From contig NC_086248.1 in NCBI RefSeq assembly GCF_021018805.1, forward strand, positions 97,239,239 through 97,303,238: a DNA stretch of 64,000 nt. The letters are read 5' to 3'. This stretch comes from Prinia subflava (lineage: Eukaryota; Chordata; Aves; Passeriformes; Cisticolidae). Every line of letters begins with the position of its first letter. Position 1 is the first letter of the stretch. Shown piece after piece: positions 48,601 through 58,200 of the stretch. The notes beneath the pieces were generated by a model that made no database searches, was not told the origin of the DNA, and was given only the letters and a program-made list of their open reading frames with translations. Position numbers and translations under genes: made by a program.

Positions 48601-51600
48601 AAATCCTAGAGATGATGAATTCAAAACTAACTAAAATGGACATAAAATTTTTCTACTTCTGATGAATATATGCCAAAATGTTTTTTCTGTTGCTATGACT
48701 GCCTTCTCAGTTAAGGAAAAAAAGCTACAGCAATTGTGATTAAAATAGGAAGGAAAAACAGCAATTATTTTGTTTGTACATTCTGGAAAATAATGCTTGT
48801 TAACTCTGAAGCCATTCTTTAGAATATTAAATACTTGTGTTGTATCTATTAGTCAAACAGGGTAGATTTTAAGATTCGATTCATCAAAAATGTTTTTTAC
48901 ACTTTAGAAGTTATATTGTTTCATATAAACAATTCATACCACTGTGCTAGTGGCATTAAGAGAACAATGCCAAAAACTCTGAGCCACAAATAGTAGAAAC
49001 GGTCCAGGAAATACATTCAGAGATCCAAGAAGGACACTGATATCTGGACAAGAGCTGAACAACCACAGCCTGAAGCTCTGTTAGTGATCACAATAAAACA
49101 GGATGATAGGGAAAAAATATTTAATACCAACATTTACACCTTTTAGGAAAGCAGCACTTTAAGAAGAAGCAGTAGCCCTCCTATCTCCTCTGTATAACAC
49201 TGATGCAAGGGTTCAGAAAAAACTAAGTGTTCTAGCATCTTCATGTTTCAGACCCTAAAAGCATTATAAATAAAATCTGGTATCTGGCAGAGACAAAGGT
49301 GATAAAAAAACCATTATATCCAGGAAGGAAGACTTTCCATAGAATATTTTCTAAAGCTGGTAGTTGCAAAGAGCAGAGAGCATATGCATTGCTCATTAGA
49401 AAAAGAAAAAACACCCACTACCACCAAACAAAATAGTTTTCAATAACTAGTAAGTTAAGAATAAATTGGAGTATCTAACCAATATATGGAACTATGCAGC
49501 TCAATTTCAGAAAATTACTTGTTTCTATATTAATAAGAGAGAATTATACAAACCAAACATACTTATCTATATTTGAATAGAACCATTCATATATGCACCA
49601 CTTGTGAGCTTTGGGCAGTTTGAGCAGGTTACGAAGCCGTAAACCAATCTTCTGTGATACTTTCTTTTCTGGTGTGGACATTGTTGTACTAAACTTCTAT
49701 GTAGTAAAAAAAAGAGAAACTGTTAAACAGAATCTAGTATTTTTCAGTATTCATATAAACCAGATTTTCCTGATAAAAGTCTGCACATACTGTTTCATGG
49801 CAATGTTTTTATTGCAGATCTATAACAACCCTTACTGCATTATATCAGCAATGCAATCAAACACAACAGACAGCAAATTTTAACAGGATCAATTAACAGA
49901 AACGTTTTCCAGCACTGAAAACTACATTATCGGTAACAACAGCATGGCACTAAAATACACACAGATTTCAAAACTCTGAGGCCCCAGTGACTGTCAGGTG
50001 AGCATAAGTGGCATTGCAGCTCAGATGCCAGCAACCTGCCTGATTTGCACTAGAGCTTCTACTCTTGCTCACTCCTCTTTAGCTGGGGATGAAGCTAGGA
50101 CAGGAATGTAACACAGCCAAAGCTTTGAGCAGTGTGTCTGCTTAGAAAACTGTAAGAGAAACGAGCAATCAAGTTTTAATTACATTTGAAAGCTATTTGA
50201 TAAATCACAGAAAAGACACTTAGATTGCTTGCATAATAGATAGACCCGTGTTTAAACAAGACCATAAAAATAATTCTGTAATTTTGTTCCAAAGATGGCT
50301 GTCTTGGCTGAAAGAAAATACTTGCTGCAAAACACAACAGCTTTTTGAGACTACAGGGTTTAACTGGATCCTCATGCCATCTTCGATTGTTATCTTTCCC
50401 CAAACATTCTATGTATTTTGGACTTCAGTAGCAGCAATAAAAGGATAAAACATAAGGTAGGCACCTTGTTGGCTGCTGCTGCACTAGATACAGCTCCCCT
50501 TTCTCCCACTGAAACAAAGCCCTGCGGGACAGCAAGATCTGTGAACTACAACAGCTGCAGTCCCTCGCAAATATTCATCTGGCAACCATTGGACCTCCAG
50601 AATCAGACACTGAAGCACAACACAACTGGGTTTAGAACATTACCAAGGCTTTCTACTCTCTTAAGAAATGATGGTAATGAAGAGCAATGTCATGGTTCTT
50701 CCCTCTGGCAGAACAGACCCAGCTAAATGGCGAGTGCCAAGCTTTTCACATCAGACACTGCCCAGCACAGCTCAGAAGACAAATCAGAGCAGTATTCAAA
50801 TAGTACTTTTTCAGTGAGGTAAATTCAGCCTCATAGAGTGATGGTACAGAGAAGTGATGTGGGTGACAAAGGTACTACAGAGCCAATTCACTAAGAGATG
50901 TTTCCCTTTCTATCATAGCAAGTAAAGTCTGACAAATTACAGCTGCTTTTCTGTGCTATATCAAGGCATGGACAATCAAGTGGAGAATGGAAAAAAGCTC
51001 TTTGAACTGAGGACTTCAGCATTACAGGATCAAGAAGGTAAAGCTGGCCATGCACACAGTAAGGCTACAAATCCACAGCAAGTCCCTAACTTGCTGGGAT
51101 ACATTAAATTCTATGGCAGCCTTCTCAATTATGTAATGAGGGCAAGAAACTTAGGCAGTTTTAAACTGAAGCTGAATAAATTTATGCTAACTACAGAAGA
51201 TGACTGTTTGCAGGAGCATGATGGGCAGTTAGTCTGGAATCCTTTCCAGCTCTGTGTGTTCATGTCCAAGACCACAAAGAACAGGTACTCCCACAAACAA
51301 ACTCAGCTGAAGAAATCAGTTGTAAGAAAGAAAAATATTAATCTGTTTTGAATTGTGGCTTACTTCTAGCAACAGTTTTCCTCACAAGAAGATTCATAAA
51401 CCAAAAATGCAACTTGAAAAGCAAATATATTCTAATTTCCAACTAGAACGGACAGGCTTGTTCCCCTCTTTGGTAAAAATATCTTCATACATGTATGTAG
51501 GTACCTGTGGAACCATCGCAACCTTCTGATTTCTTTTGGGTGACCTTGTGTTTATTTGTCTGTCATCTTCTTCACTGAAGAGTCGACTCCGTTTTGAATT

Positions 51601-54600
51601 TCTGAAGGGCTGTATGGAAAACAATGAAGAATTACAAGCAAGAAGCCTGATTGCTCTGTTCATGCACAGAATTCACTGTGAGAGAAATGAGATGCCTCTT
51701 GTCTTATCACCTGCTGGTTTTCAGGCACACAGTACACAATAAATAGTGCCTCCTGGCACTCAGAGATCTAAGGACTGAGAGAAGAAGGAGTTCAAGATTT
51801 CAGGCTTTTCCAGTGCTAACTATAACCATTACCACACTGCTGGCCCAGTTTCACAGAAGTATTTAGAGCCTAACTCCCACTTGTTCCATTAGAGTTAGGT
51901 GTCTAAACACTTGTGTATCTTAGCTTGCCTTGGTTATAAGCAGTACATCTGTTAAACAATTTGTTTTGAATTTTGGATCAAAAAAAAGGGTTTTTCAAAT
52001 GTTGTATTTGTTTTGTCTGTTCTCAGCTACATAGAATTTTAGCAAAAAAATTCTAATAAAGTGTGTGTTTGTTGGTTTTCCAACTCATTGAAAGTATCTA
52101 CATAGCAAAATGCTAAGAAGATTGAATCTGAAGAAACTAAATCTCCAATAAGTTATGTGACAATCTCAGAAAAAAGAATTTATAATTTATGCTAAGTGAA
52201 ATTTACTTGTGTACTGCTATAGCTCAGAAAGAATTAGAAGGCTGACTGAAAACAAGAAATGATATTGCAAATGTGTCATAAAACAAATCATTTAGCTATT
52301 CCTCAACATACGATCCTATGACAAAAGACTCTTGGTTTCACTGAGGACAAAAGGGCAGCCTGTGACTGGCTGGCAGCACTGAGGGAAAGCAGCTCTTCCT
52401 TTCCTTCCATGAAAGTTCTGTGGCCCAACAAAAGAGCCAGAGACAAAATAAATCAACACAGTTAAATAAAACTTCATTAACAAGCATTCTCACTTAAGAA
52501 AGACGTTTAATACATTTGTGACTAGTTAACTGCTTGAAGAGATATTTTCTATAAATTAATCAGTGGTAGCTAAAAATCTGTCTGTCCTATGCCATCTGAA
52601 CATAGGGCTTTCCAAGGGAACGTGCCTCTCTTACGCTCAATTATACAGATTTTATAAAAAGAACTACACAAATGTATTTAGGTAACAGAAGTGCTCTGTA
52701 TGTGACAGACACATAAGCATATGCAGCACACAGAAGAAAAAATTAATTCCTGGTAAATATTACAAACCAGAAAGGACACACTGGACAGAGGAACTATATA
52801 TTGACAAGGTAACCAAATCATCATGATCCAGACCAAGTGCACTGTTTTACAACCCTCAACAGAAACTGCCCAACTCTGCTCCAAAGAACTATCCAAAATG
52901 AGAAGAGTGTTTCATCACTCTGGACTGTCTGTGCCCTACACCAGAGCAAAATAACAAGTGTTGCAAAGAGGTATCATCCACAGTGGCTAAGCAGGTCAGG
53001 CGTTTTTGGAAAGCGTTTACAACCAACAGTAAAACATGTCTTCAAAATTTTCAGTATTCAGTAAACTCAGATTACTCCATTACATCTTAGCAACAGAGTC
53101 ACTGCCAACACATCAGGCTATGCTCTGATCCTTCCCCCAGCTTTCTACAGAACACTACAGAGCTACATTCAAAGTTTGAGTCCCTGTTTTTACCACCTAA
53201 AGCCACCACATCTAAAGACTGATGAAGTTTTTATACAGATGTTACAGCCAGTCACTTCAGATCTTTAGCACATGTGATCCTCTAACTTAGCAGTAAGGCT
53301 TGTTTCTGTGAGATGATGGGCATTCCTGGGAAGCAGCTGAAAACTGCGACATGAACTGCAGGAACTAAGGGTCTTCACAAAGTTCTGGTCTCTGTCTGGA
53401 ACTGCATTTTGTAGACTTTATGTTCTCTACCATAACCACATAGCAACACGTGTATATATGCATCTGTATGAATCCTACCAAAATAAATACCAGGGAGAAG
53501 ACCACAGGACAAGAAACAAACAGTTAAGCAAAAAACCCCCACAGGACTGAAATGGTCAACCCAAACCTAGAGATCCCATTGGAAGCTGCAGGCACATTCC
53601 ATATCCCCACCCCTAGGTTGTTCTTTAAGGTAAGGCCTCCTGTGAAAGTTCTCAGAATACACAAATTTCACTGACAGTGCTTTCCTTTTATTAAGATCTG
53701 CTCCCCAGAAGGCACAATGTTGGAAGTGCATTGTGACATTTTCCCTTCCTCTCCTTTAAGCTTCAATTTTCAGCCATAATTAGAAGTGAGATATTTCATG
53801 AGATACAAAAATAGGTGATCAGAATTGGTGATTCCTAGGCTCAAGGTGGTAGATACAGTACAAATACTTCACACTGCACTTGCTTTACTAAAAAAAAAAC
53901 CAGAGAGGAAATTATTTCGACCTATCTTGAACAAAGTAAGTAATTTAATGTGTTTGATTATTAATTTAAAAAAATATGTTTCCATCTCTTATGCAAACTG
54001 TGCAAAGTGCTTGTGAAGGATATAGTTTCACATTTGGACATAAAACTATAAATCTCAGCCTTTTTTTGTGATCCTTACATTTGATTCATGGTATGGAACT
54101 TTACTAACCCTGAAGCTTTTTATTGCTTCTTACCATTTCCACGGCAGAACCAGCATTCTTGCTTTTCCAAATGTGTGTTTTCTGCAGAGAATTATATTTT
54201 TCATTCCACGAGCTGGATAAGCTTCCCTCTGTTAAGAAAGTACATCATTAATGTACCTATATGTATATGTTTTAATATAACTATTGTCCAAAACCAAGTA
54301 TAACATCATCAACTACTAAAATATTTACTTGCAACTTCTTTGAATTCAGTAACAAACAGATTTTAGATTTCAGTATTTTATTAAATAGTTCTTAATGTTA
54401 ATTAAAAATAAAAACCTGAAGGAGATTTTCACTACAAGGAGAAACATAAACAAATATTTTTTACTTATGACAACGTTTAGATTTCTTGCAACCTCCTGTG
54501 CTGGAATCAATTACTTCCACTGTCAGGTTGACACAAATCAACATTGAACTGTGGTTGTAACTGAAACCTACAAGACATAGACACCTTCTAGTTCTAGAAA

Positions 54601-55260
54601 ATTATTAAGTGGGTGTACACCAACAAGTAAATAAAATTTTATTGCAGCAAATCTGCCTTAGTTACAACATATTCAACAGACAGTACCTTCTTCCTTGTGT
54701 AACAAAAGCCTTGTAACATATGAAGAAGTTTTAATTATTGGGCAAATTAGAAGTATTCAAAATTTGTATGAATGTTCATGAAGATAATTTCAAAGGAAAA
54801 AAATATAAGCAGCAGGTTTTTGATTTAGCCCACAACTGGCTGACAGAGAACACCATAAAATTGTGAAATGGCTTTCTAATGTAAATTTTGTCACATGTAC
54901 AGGTCTCACTAAGAATCCTTCCTGTATCTCACCCTCAAGAGATGAAAGATTACCCAAATCTTCTCATCAAACTTGATGCCTAGGCAGTAGTTTTGAAGAA
55001 AAAAAACACATTTCAGGAACTTCACCCGAAAGAGCAGTGTCTAAATACACCACAATATATGTAGTTTCAACTGCCAAGTATTATTATTGTACAGAACTAC
55101 AAATACCTACAATAAACTCAATCATATTTCAACAAAAAGCCTCTGATTTTATTGAACTTTCTGAAGCCAGAAACTAAATACACCTGAAAGTCAGATTGCC
55201 TACAAGTAAATAACATTAATTTCTTACCTTTCAAGCTCACAAGTGCTTTTGCTGAAGAAC
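27583..55260 (-). CDS. LIN9: LIN9, MuvB/DREAM core subunit: 14 coding exons, first coding exon missing
   Basis: LIN9 is a nuclear scaffold of the MuvB core (LIN9, LIN37, LIN52, LIN54, RBBP4). MuvB joins p107/p130-E2F as the repressive DREAM complex and B-MYB/FOXM1 to activate G2/M genes. Fourteen exons were placed. Their phases join cleanly and encode residues 11-543, assuming about ten residues in the missing first exon. Visible regions are a basic N-terminal stretch (KRSRLF, RSPKRNQ), a DIRP domain at about residues 120-225 starting WCIYEWFY, a Tudor-like segment at about 214-272 (GTKVTARLRGVHDGLFTG), and a C-terminal helical coiled coil at about 345-415 (RLSKILMIKKEHIKQLREMN). In the family that coiled coil contributes LIN52 and B-MYB contacts. 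The end ANNTNRD is the family's usual C-terminus. The gene converges with MIXL1. First exon and promoter lie beyond 64,000. Confidence 0.97.
27689..28978 (-). other. LIN9: LIN9 last intron
   Basis: About 1.3 kb, AT-rich, donor GTATTA after 28979. No repeat or extra exon is recognised. Confidence 0.8.
28979..29076 (-). CDS. LIN9: LIN9 coding exon, residues 477-509
   Basis: Acceptor CTACAG precedes 29076. Encodes CLAEGGDLNSFEFKSLTDSL and continues to SNI, then AG of a split serine before donor GTATTA. 98 bases, entering in phase 0 and leaving in phase 2. Confidence 0.95.
29182..29364 (-). CDS. LIN9: LIN9 coding exon, residues 416-476
   Basis: Acceptor CTGCAG, donor GTAAAA. Encodes 61 whole codons starting LAPDQGLQPADQPTD and ending RLTAILLQIK. 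It includes an acidic RRRCEEEAQE stretch. A TL pair in QANTLSTG appears to make this protein one residue longer than the human form as I remember it. The following intron (29077-29181) is only 105 bases. Confidence 0.96.
29365..29682 (-). other. LIN9: LIN9 intron, 318 bp
   Basis: Short intron between the exons coding residues 374-415 and 416-476. It has donor GTAAGA and a CTGCAG acceptor. Nothing else is seen in it. Confidence 0.85.
29683..29808 (-). CDS. LIN9: LIN9 coding exon, residues 374-415
   Basis: Acceptor CCACAG, donor GTAAGA. 42 whole codons from KSYSMPIGIEFQRRY to HKVQQYCYE. It forms the heptad-like helical part of the LIN52/B-MYB-binding coiled coil. Confidence 0.96.
29809..33109 (-). 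other. LIN9: LIN9 intron, 3.3 kb
   Basis: AT-rich intron. It contains a short CTG/CAG-type run near 32640-32656 and no recognised mobile element or additional exon. Confidence 0.7.
33110..33190 (-). CDS. LIN9: LIN9 coding exon, residues 347-373
   Basis: Acceptor TTTTAG, donor GTGAGA. 27 whole codons, TRLSKILMIKKEHIKQLREM to EKL, the start of the coiled coil. Confidence 0.95.
33191..37862 (-). other. LIN9: LIN9 intron, 4.7 kb
   Basis: AT-rich intron. A T-run lies near 34268-34282 and an 11-base direct duplication near 35921-35943. The 107-codon open frame at 35362-35685 on the plus strand is antisense to the gene and resembles nothing known. No mobile element recognised. Confidence 0.7.
37863..37964 (-). 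CDS. LIN9: LIN9 coding exon, residues 313-346
   Basis: Acceptor TTGTAG, donor GTAAGT. 34 whole codons beginning DSDPLLGQSSW and ending VEFLIQV. The next intron (37965-38135) is 171 bases. Confidence 0.95.
38136..38255 (-). CDS. LIN9: LIN9 coding exon, residues 273-312
   Basis: Acceptor GGCAG, donor GTAAGT. 40 whole codons beginning SNEPHETMPIAAFGQKQRPS, with TPPR and SP dipeptides that could be proline-directed phosphorylation sites. The exon carries about ten CpG dinucleotides, far more than the surrounding AT-rich gene. Confidence 0.95.
38256..39232 (-). other. LIN9: LIN9 intron, 977 bp
   Basis: AT-rich intron with a small patch of imperfect tandem repetition (TTAGCTAACTTAA-like and AACTTAATTTCA units) at about 38730-38795. 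Nothing else recognised. Confidence 0.75.
39233..39366 (-). CDS. LIN9: LIN9 coding exon, residues 228-272 (Tudor-like)
   Basis: Acceptor TTTCAG. The first two bases complete an alanine codon (G|CC). Encodes RLRGVHDGLFTGQIDAVDTL and continues to PDYEVL before donor GTAAGT. This is the core of the Tudor-like segment. Confidence 0.96.
39367..40479 (-). other. LIN9: LIN9 intron, 1.1 kb
   Basis: AT-rich intron with an A-run at about 39501-39516. No exon or mobile element recognised. Confidence 0.75.
40480..40637 (-). CDS. LIN9: LIN9 coding exon, residues 175-228 (end of DIRP)
   Basis: Acceptor CTACAG. The first base completes the split arginine codon (AG|G). Encodes CSSAFFEEERSALKQKRQKI, then LLQQRKVADLSQF and IPLPLVIGTKVT, and leaves in phase 1 before donor GTAATG. 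Confidence 0.96.
44041..44162 (+). mobile_element. CR1 LINE 3' fragment
   Basis: Short 5'-truncated CR1 end. It has a ccctgcccagggcag segment and then caatctttaaggtccc, ttccaactcaaaccattcta near 44141-44160. It lies antisense to LIN9. Confidence 0.85.
44561..44850 (-). mobile_element. CR1 LINE fragment
   Basis: Read on the plus strand it is the reverse complement of a CR1 3' region: the ctccaacccc segment near 44610, the gatggagattctaccacctc segment near 44694, the aaatatttgtacac segment and a final gccttctctagg. It lies in the same orientation as LIN9 and is more diverged than the copy at 18.5 kb. Confidence 0.8.
45448..45573 (-). CDS. LIN9: LIN9 coding exon, residues 133-175 (DIRP)
   Basis: Acceptor CAACAG. 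The first base completes a lysine codon (AA|G). Encodes PLFEGDNDFCICLKESFPTL, then KTRKLTRVEWGKIRRLMGKPR, ending in AG before donor GTAATT. This is the central part of the DIRP domain. Confidence 0.96.
47774..47965 (+). repeat. Degenerate tandem repeat inside the LTR
   Basis: Four imperfect units start at 47774, 47822, 47871 and 47916, each beginning with a form of CCCACACTGGAGCA (the last CTCACATTGGAGAA). Spacing is 48, 49 and 45 bases. It lies within the U3-like part of the LTR. Confidence 0.75.
48160..48165 (+). terminator. Poly(A) signal of the LTR
   Basis: AATAAA inside the LTR, followed by the T-rich GTCTGTTTTG tract near 48188. It is on the strand opposite to LIN9, so it should not truncate LIN9 transcripts. 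Confidence 0.6.
49563..49696 (-). CDS. LIN9: LIN9 coding exon, residues 89-133
   Basis: Acceptor TACATAG, donor GTATGT. Encodes KFSTTMSTPEKKVSQKIGLR, then LRNLLKLPKAHKWCIYEWFY and SNID, leaving AA of a split lysine codon. It contains the start of the DIRP domain. The internal methionine in TTMSTP could serve as a start in shorter isoforms. Confidence 0.96.
49697..51504 (-). other. LIN9: LIN9 intron, 1.8 kb
   Basis: Intron with a plus-strand open frame of 132 codons at 50953-51351 that overlaps a possible very old CR1-like remnant (about 51100-51260). Nothing else recognised. Confidence 0.7.
51100..51260 (+). mobile_element. Possible ancient CR1/L3-like remnant
   Basis: The order of a tttaaactgaagctgaataa segment followed by gaatcctttccagctctgtg recalls the 3' region of old CR1/L3 elements, but the match is weak and made by eye. 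Confidence 0.25.
51505..51609 (-). CDS. LIN9: LIN9 coding exon, residues 54-88
   Basis: Acceptor ATACAG, donor GTACCT. 35 whole codons, PFRNSKRSRLFSEEDDRQIN then TRSPKRNQKVAMVPQ. Basic clusters could act as nuclear localisation signals. Confidence 0.96.
51610..54133 (-). other. LIN9: LIN9 intron, 2.5 kb
   Basis: AT-rich intron without recognised repeats or exons. Confidence 0.7.
54134..54228 (-). CDS. LIN9: LIN9 coding exon, residues 22-53
   Basis: Acceptor TTAACAG, donor GTAAGA. The first two bases complete a glutamate codon (G|AG). Encodes GSLSSSWNEKYNSLQKTHIW then KSKNAGSAVEM. This N-terminal region is the least conserved part of the protein. Confidence 0.94.
54229..55227 (-). other. LIN9: LIN9 intron, 999 bp
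   Basis: AT-rich intron with donor GTAAGA. Nothing further recognised. Confidence 0.75.
55228..55260 (-). CDS. LIN9: LIN9 coding exon 2 (residues 11-22)
   Basis: A 33-base microexon with acceptor ATTGCAG and donor GTAAGA. It enters with two bases of a serine codon (expected A|GT), encodes SSAKALVSLK and leaves with the G of a glutamate codon. It is too short to show up as an open frame by itself and was found by following the family sequence and the splice phases. Confidence 0.92.
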
Positions 55261-58200
55261 CTGCAATATAACAAGAAGTCCACATAAATCACAAGCTATT
55301 CCAAATCATACAACCTATGCAGAGTCTACTCATTCTTAATTAATTCTCAGGTAGAAAGTGGAACTTAATATTAAAATCTTTCACAGCTGAATTAGTGAAC
55401 CCAGCACACCCTCTGTGGCACTAAGCATAGAATTATACATTTATTACCAATAAATTTTGAAAGCATATTCACATTTTGGTTTTTTTCTTTAGTTCCATGC
55501 CTACGAAACAACTTTAGATGGTAAACACTTGGATTTAACACAGCAAATTCTCAACAGGCTTTACGTCCAAATTACATTCTCCCAAGTGTGTGCTCGTTTG
55601 ATGCAGTTGCAAATGTATTTTACAACTGACAAGAAAACTAATAAACACTTCTTTCTTTTTTTCTACCAGTTCAAAACTCTTCAGTGCCCAAGATTTCCAG
55701 GAAAGGAGTAGTTTATGCTCAAAAGGAAGAACATGGATAGCTAGTTGCCCCCTGGTGGTACTCTTTATTCAGAAAGGCAACAGATTCAGCTCTCAAATGC
55801 AGACGAGATTGTTACTTTGCTTAAACTGTTGATACAGTGTAATAAACACATAAAAATTTCACTGTTCCCCTTCCCCTGCATCTATAGAACCTCCCTCCAT
55901 GGTGACACTCCTGGGCCCGAAAAACAAAACTGGGCCTGACTATAGTGGGCCTTCATGCCTGGGAAATTTCAAATGTGTCTAAGAATGAGCTGTTTGAAGC
56001 AACTGCATCAGCATAGGGCAAGATATTTCTCCATGGCAATGCCTCCCCAGATTCATGCTTTTCTCTCAAATCAACTTTATTTTTCCAGTTATGTTCCTGT
56101 GTGACAATCACTTTTCCCTCGTGCTTTCTCTGCTCTCTCCTTCATCTTCTCTTTGAAACTGCTGCTCCAAGAACTTTGTGACTCCAAAGGTCCAGAGATT
56201 CCTTGCAGCTGCCATTTATTCAGCTCCTTACCTCACTAACCTCACAGTGCCAGAGACACCTGCCTCTAAGAGAATACATTCCAGGGAGTATCACAGAGCC
56301 AAAAGAATTATTGTGCCTTTCCAGGGAACTGAGAGTTCTGGATTGGGCTGGGCCATTGAAGAGAATACAGATGCAGAAACAGCAAAAAATAAACCCCTAA
56401 ATCCCTTTTGTTTTCATCACAGTATTTCGTTTGCTGCCATCTAAGTATGCCGTCTGTTAAACCCCAAAATTTCCATTTAAAAAAAAGGAAAAGGAAACAA
56501 AGGTTCCATTTCTTTTCCCCCAAAAGCTTAAAAACCCAGTTTAAGATATGAAACAGAACTAGCTTTGACTCACTGGGGGTTTACAGAGCTCCCACCCCAG
56601 TATCTCCCAAGTTGTTCACACCTACAACAGCAAGCACATCTGGGATTGCGTGTCAAAGCCACGGTGACACAGCTGGGCTATACTGTCACTCCTCTTGCAC
56701 ATTTCTTTTCTGACGTACCACCTTTATTGGGTTAGAGACCTATCAGTGACTGGTACAGGAATACAATTCTGTGATGATCTGAGTTACAGGGTATTCAGGT
56801 CTTCAAACTAAACTGTATATTCAAGGTATCACCTTTTTTTTTTTTTTACATTTTATGCTAAAAATCCAATACCACACACTGTGCTTGCATAAATACACGA
56901 GTAGTCTGCTATCCACCAAGAACGAACAGCTCTAAAAGGTAACATTAAGAACAGTGAAGAACTACCATGTCCCAAATTTACATAAGGGATGGTGGGGGAT
57001 GTGTGCAGGGGTAAGCACACAGAGTTTAAGAACAGGTCATTGGGGATGGAGACACAGGAGCGGGAGCATCAGGACTGTCAAACGGAGGAGATGCTGCCTT
57101 TGCAGAACAGATCACTACTCTGAGAGATCTGGCACTTCATCTGAACATACAGCATTTCCTTTTTCTCACTGTCCGGTTGATATGAATCAAGTTCAATCAA
57201 TCCAGTCCAGGGTGAGTACGAACACGGTTAACCATGCAAAAGAAACACTCAGCAAGAGGCAGCAAAGCTTTATCTGGGTGGTGTCAATCTCACAGCTGAA
57301 GTCCCTGAGATGCTTTGCTAACCATGGGATGCTTCACCTGTGAGGGTGATGACAGGCCAGCAGAAGGTTACTGTGCTACTTCCTAGCTTTACAAGATTAG
57401 CACTCCAAAACAGCATTAGTTGCCAGGGAGTTTTCCATATGGGACAGTTAATCTTCCATAAATGCATTGAGAATAGGGCTGCTCATTTGTTTTCACTTGA
57501 CCTGTAATTAATGTACCCAGGGCATCTTTATTTAGGAATACAAGTGTCCAAATAAAATATTCCTGATCTATGGAAGTTCAAAAGTTAAACTAAACTATTT
57601 TACTGTAACAAATTAACATCAATACTTCTGTAGCTTAAAGCTTTAGACTACATATAGGATACCAAAATGACAATGGAGATGTCCATAAGATTCATTTTAC
57701 CTCAATGATCAACAATATGACACAAAATGGCTTTTCTTATCAAGCTCTTCTATATTGATTTTAGGGGCTACCTGCAACAACACCAGACTCCAAGAAATAT
57801 GGTACATCTCTCAACTTTTTTTCATTTAGTTGGGCAGTACTATCAACACTACCAGGGCCACAAAACCAGAAACTAGGATGATGATCTAAGCAATATTGTG
57901 TTACAATAAAAAGCAACCAACATTTAATACAGATAGATGCATTTCAAGAACTATAAATATTATAGAATGATGCAGGATAGATTAAGTTTATTAAAACAAT
58001 ACAAAACTTTACTTATAATAATGATTAGATTTATAATATACTAGCCTCACACTAAATGTCAGCAATCTTGTATACTCCTGTTCTGAATAACAAATACGTA
58101 ATCACAGGCAGTCTTTTTAACATTTTAATTATACACAGAGATTAAAGTGGAATACGCACACACTTGAATGTAAATATCTACTATGACAATGACACAGACT

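Larger units (their letters stand above)
45574..49562 (-). other. LIN9: LIN9 intron, 4.0 kb, with solo LTR
   Basis: AT-rich intron interrupted by a GC-richer solo LTR at about 47314-48341. A T/G-rich run lies at 46738-46790. No additional exon is recognised. Confidence 0.75.
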
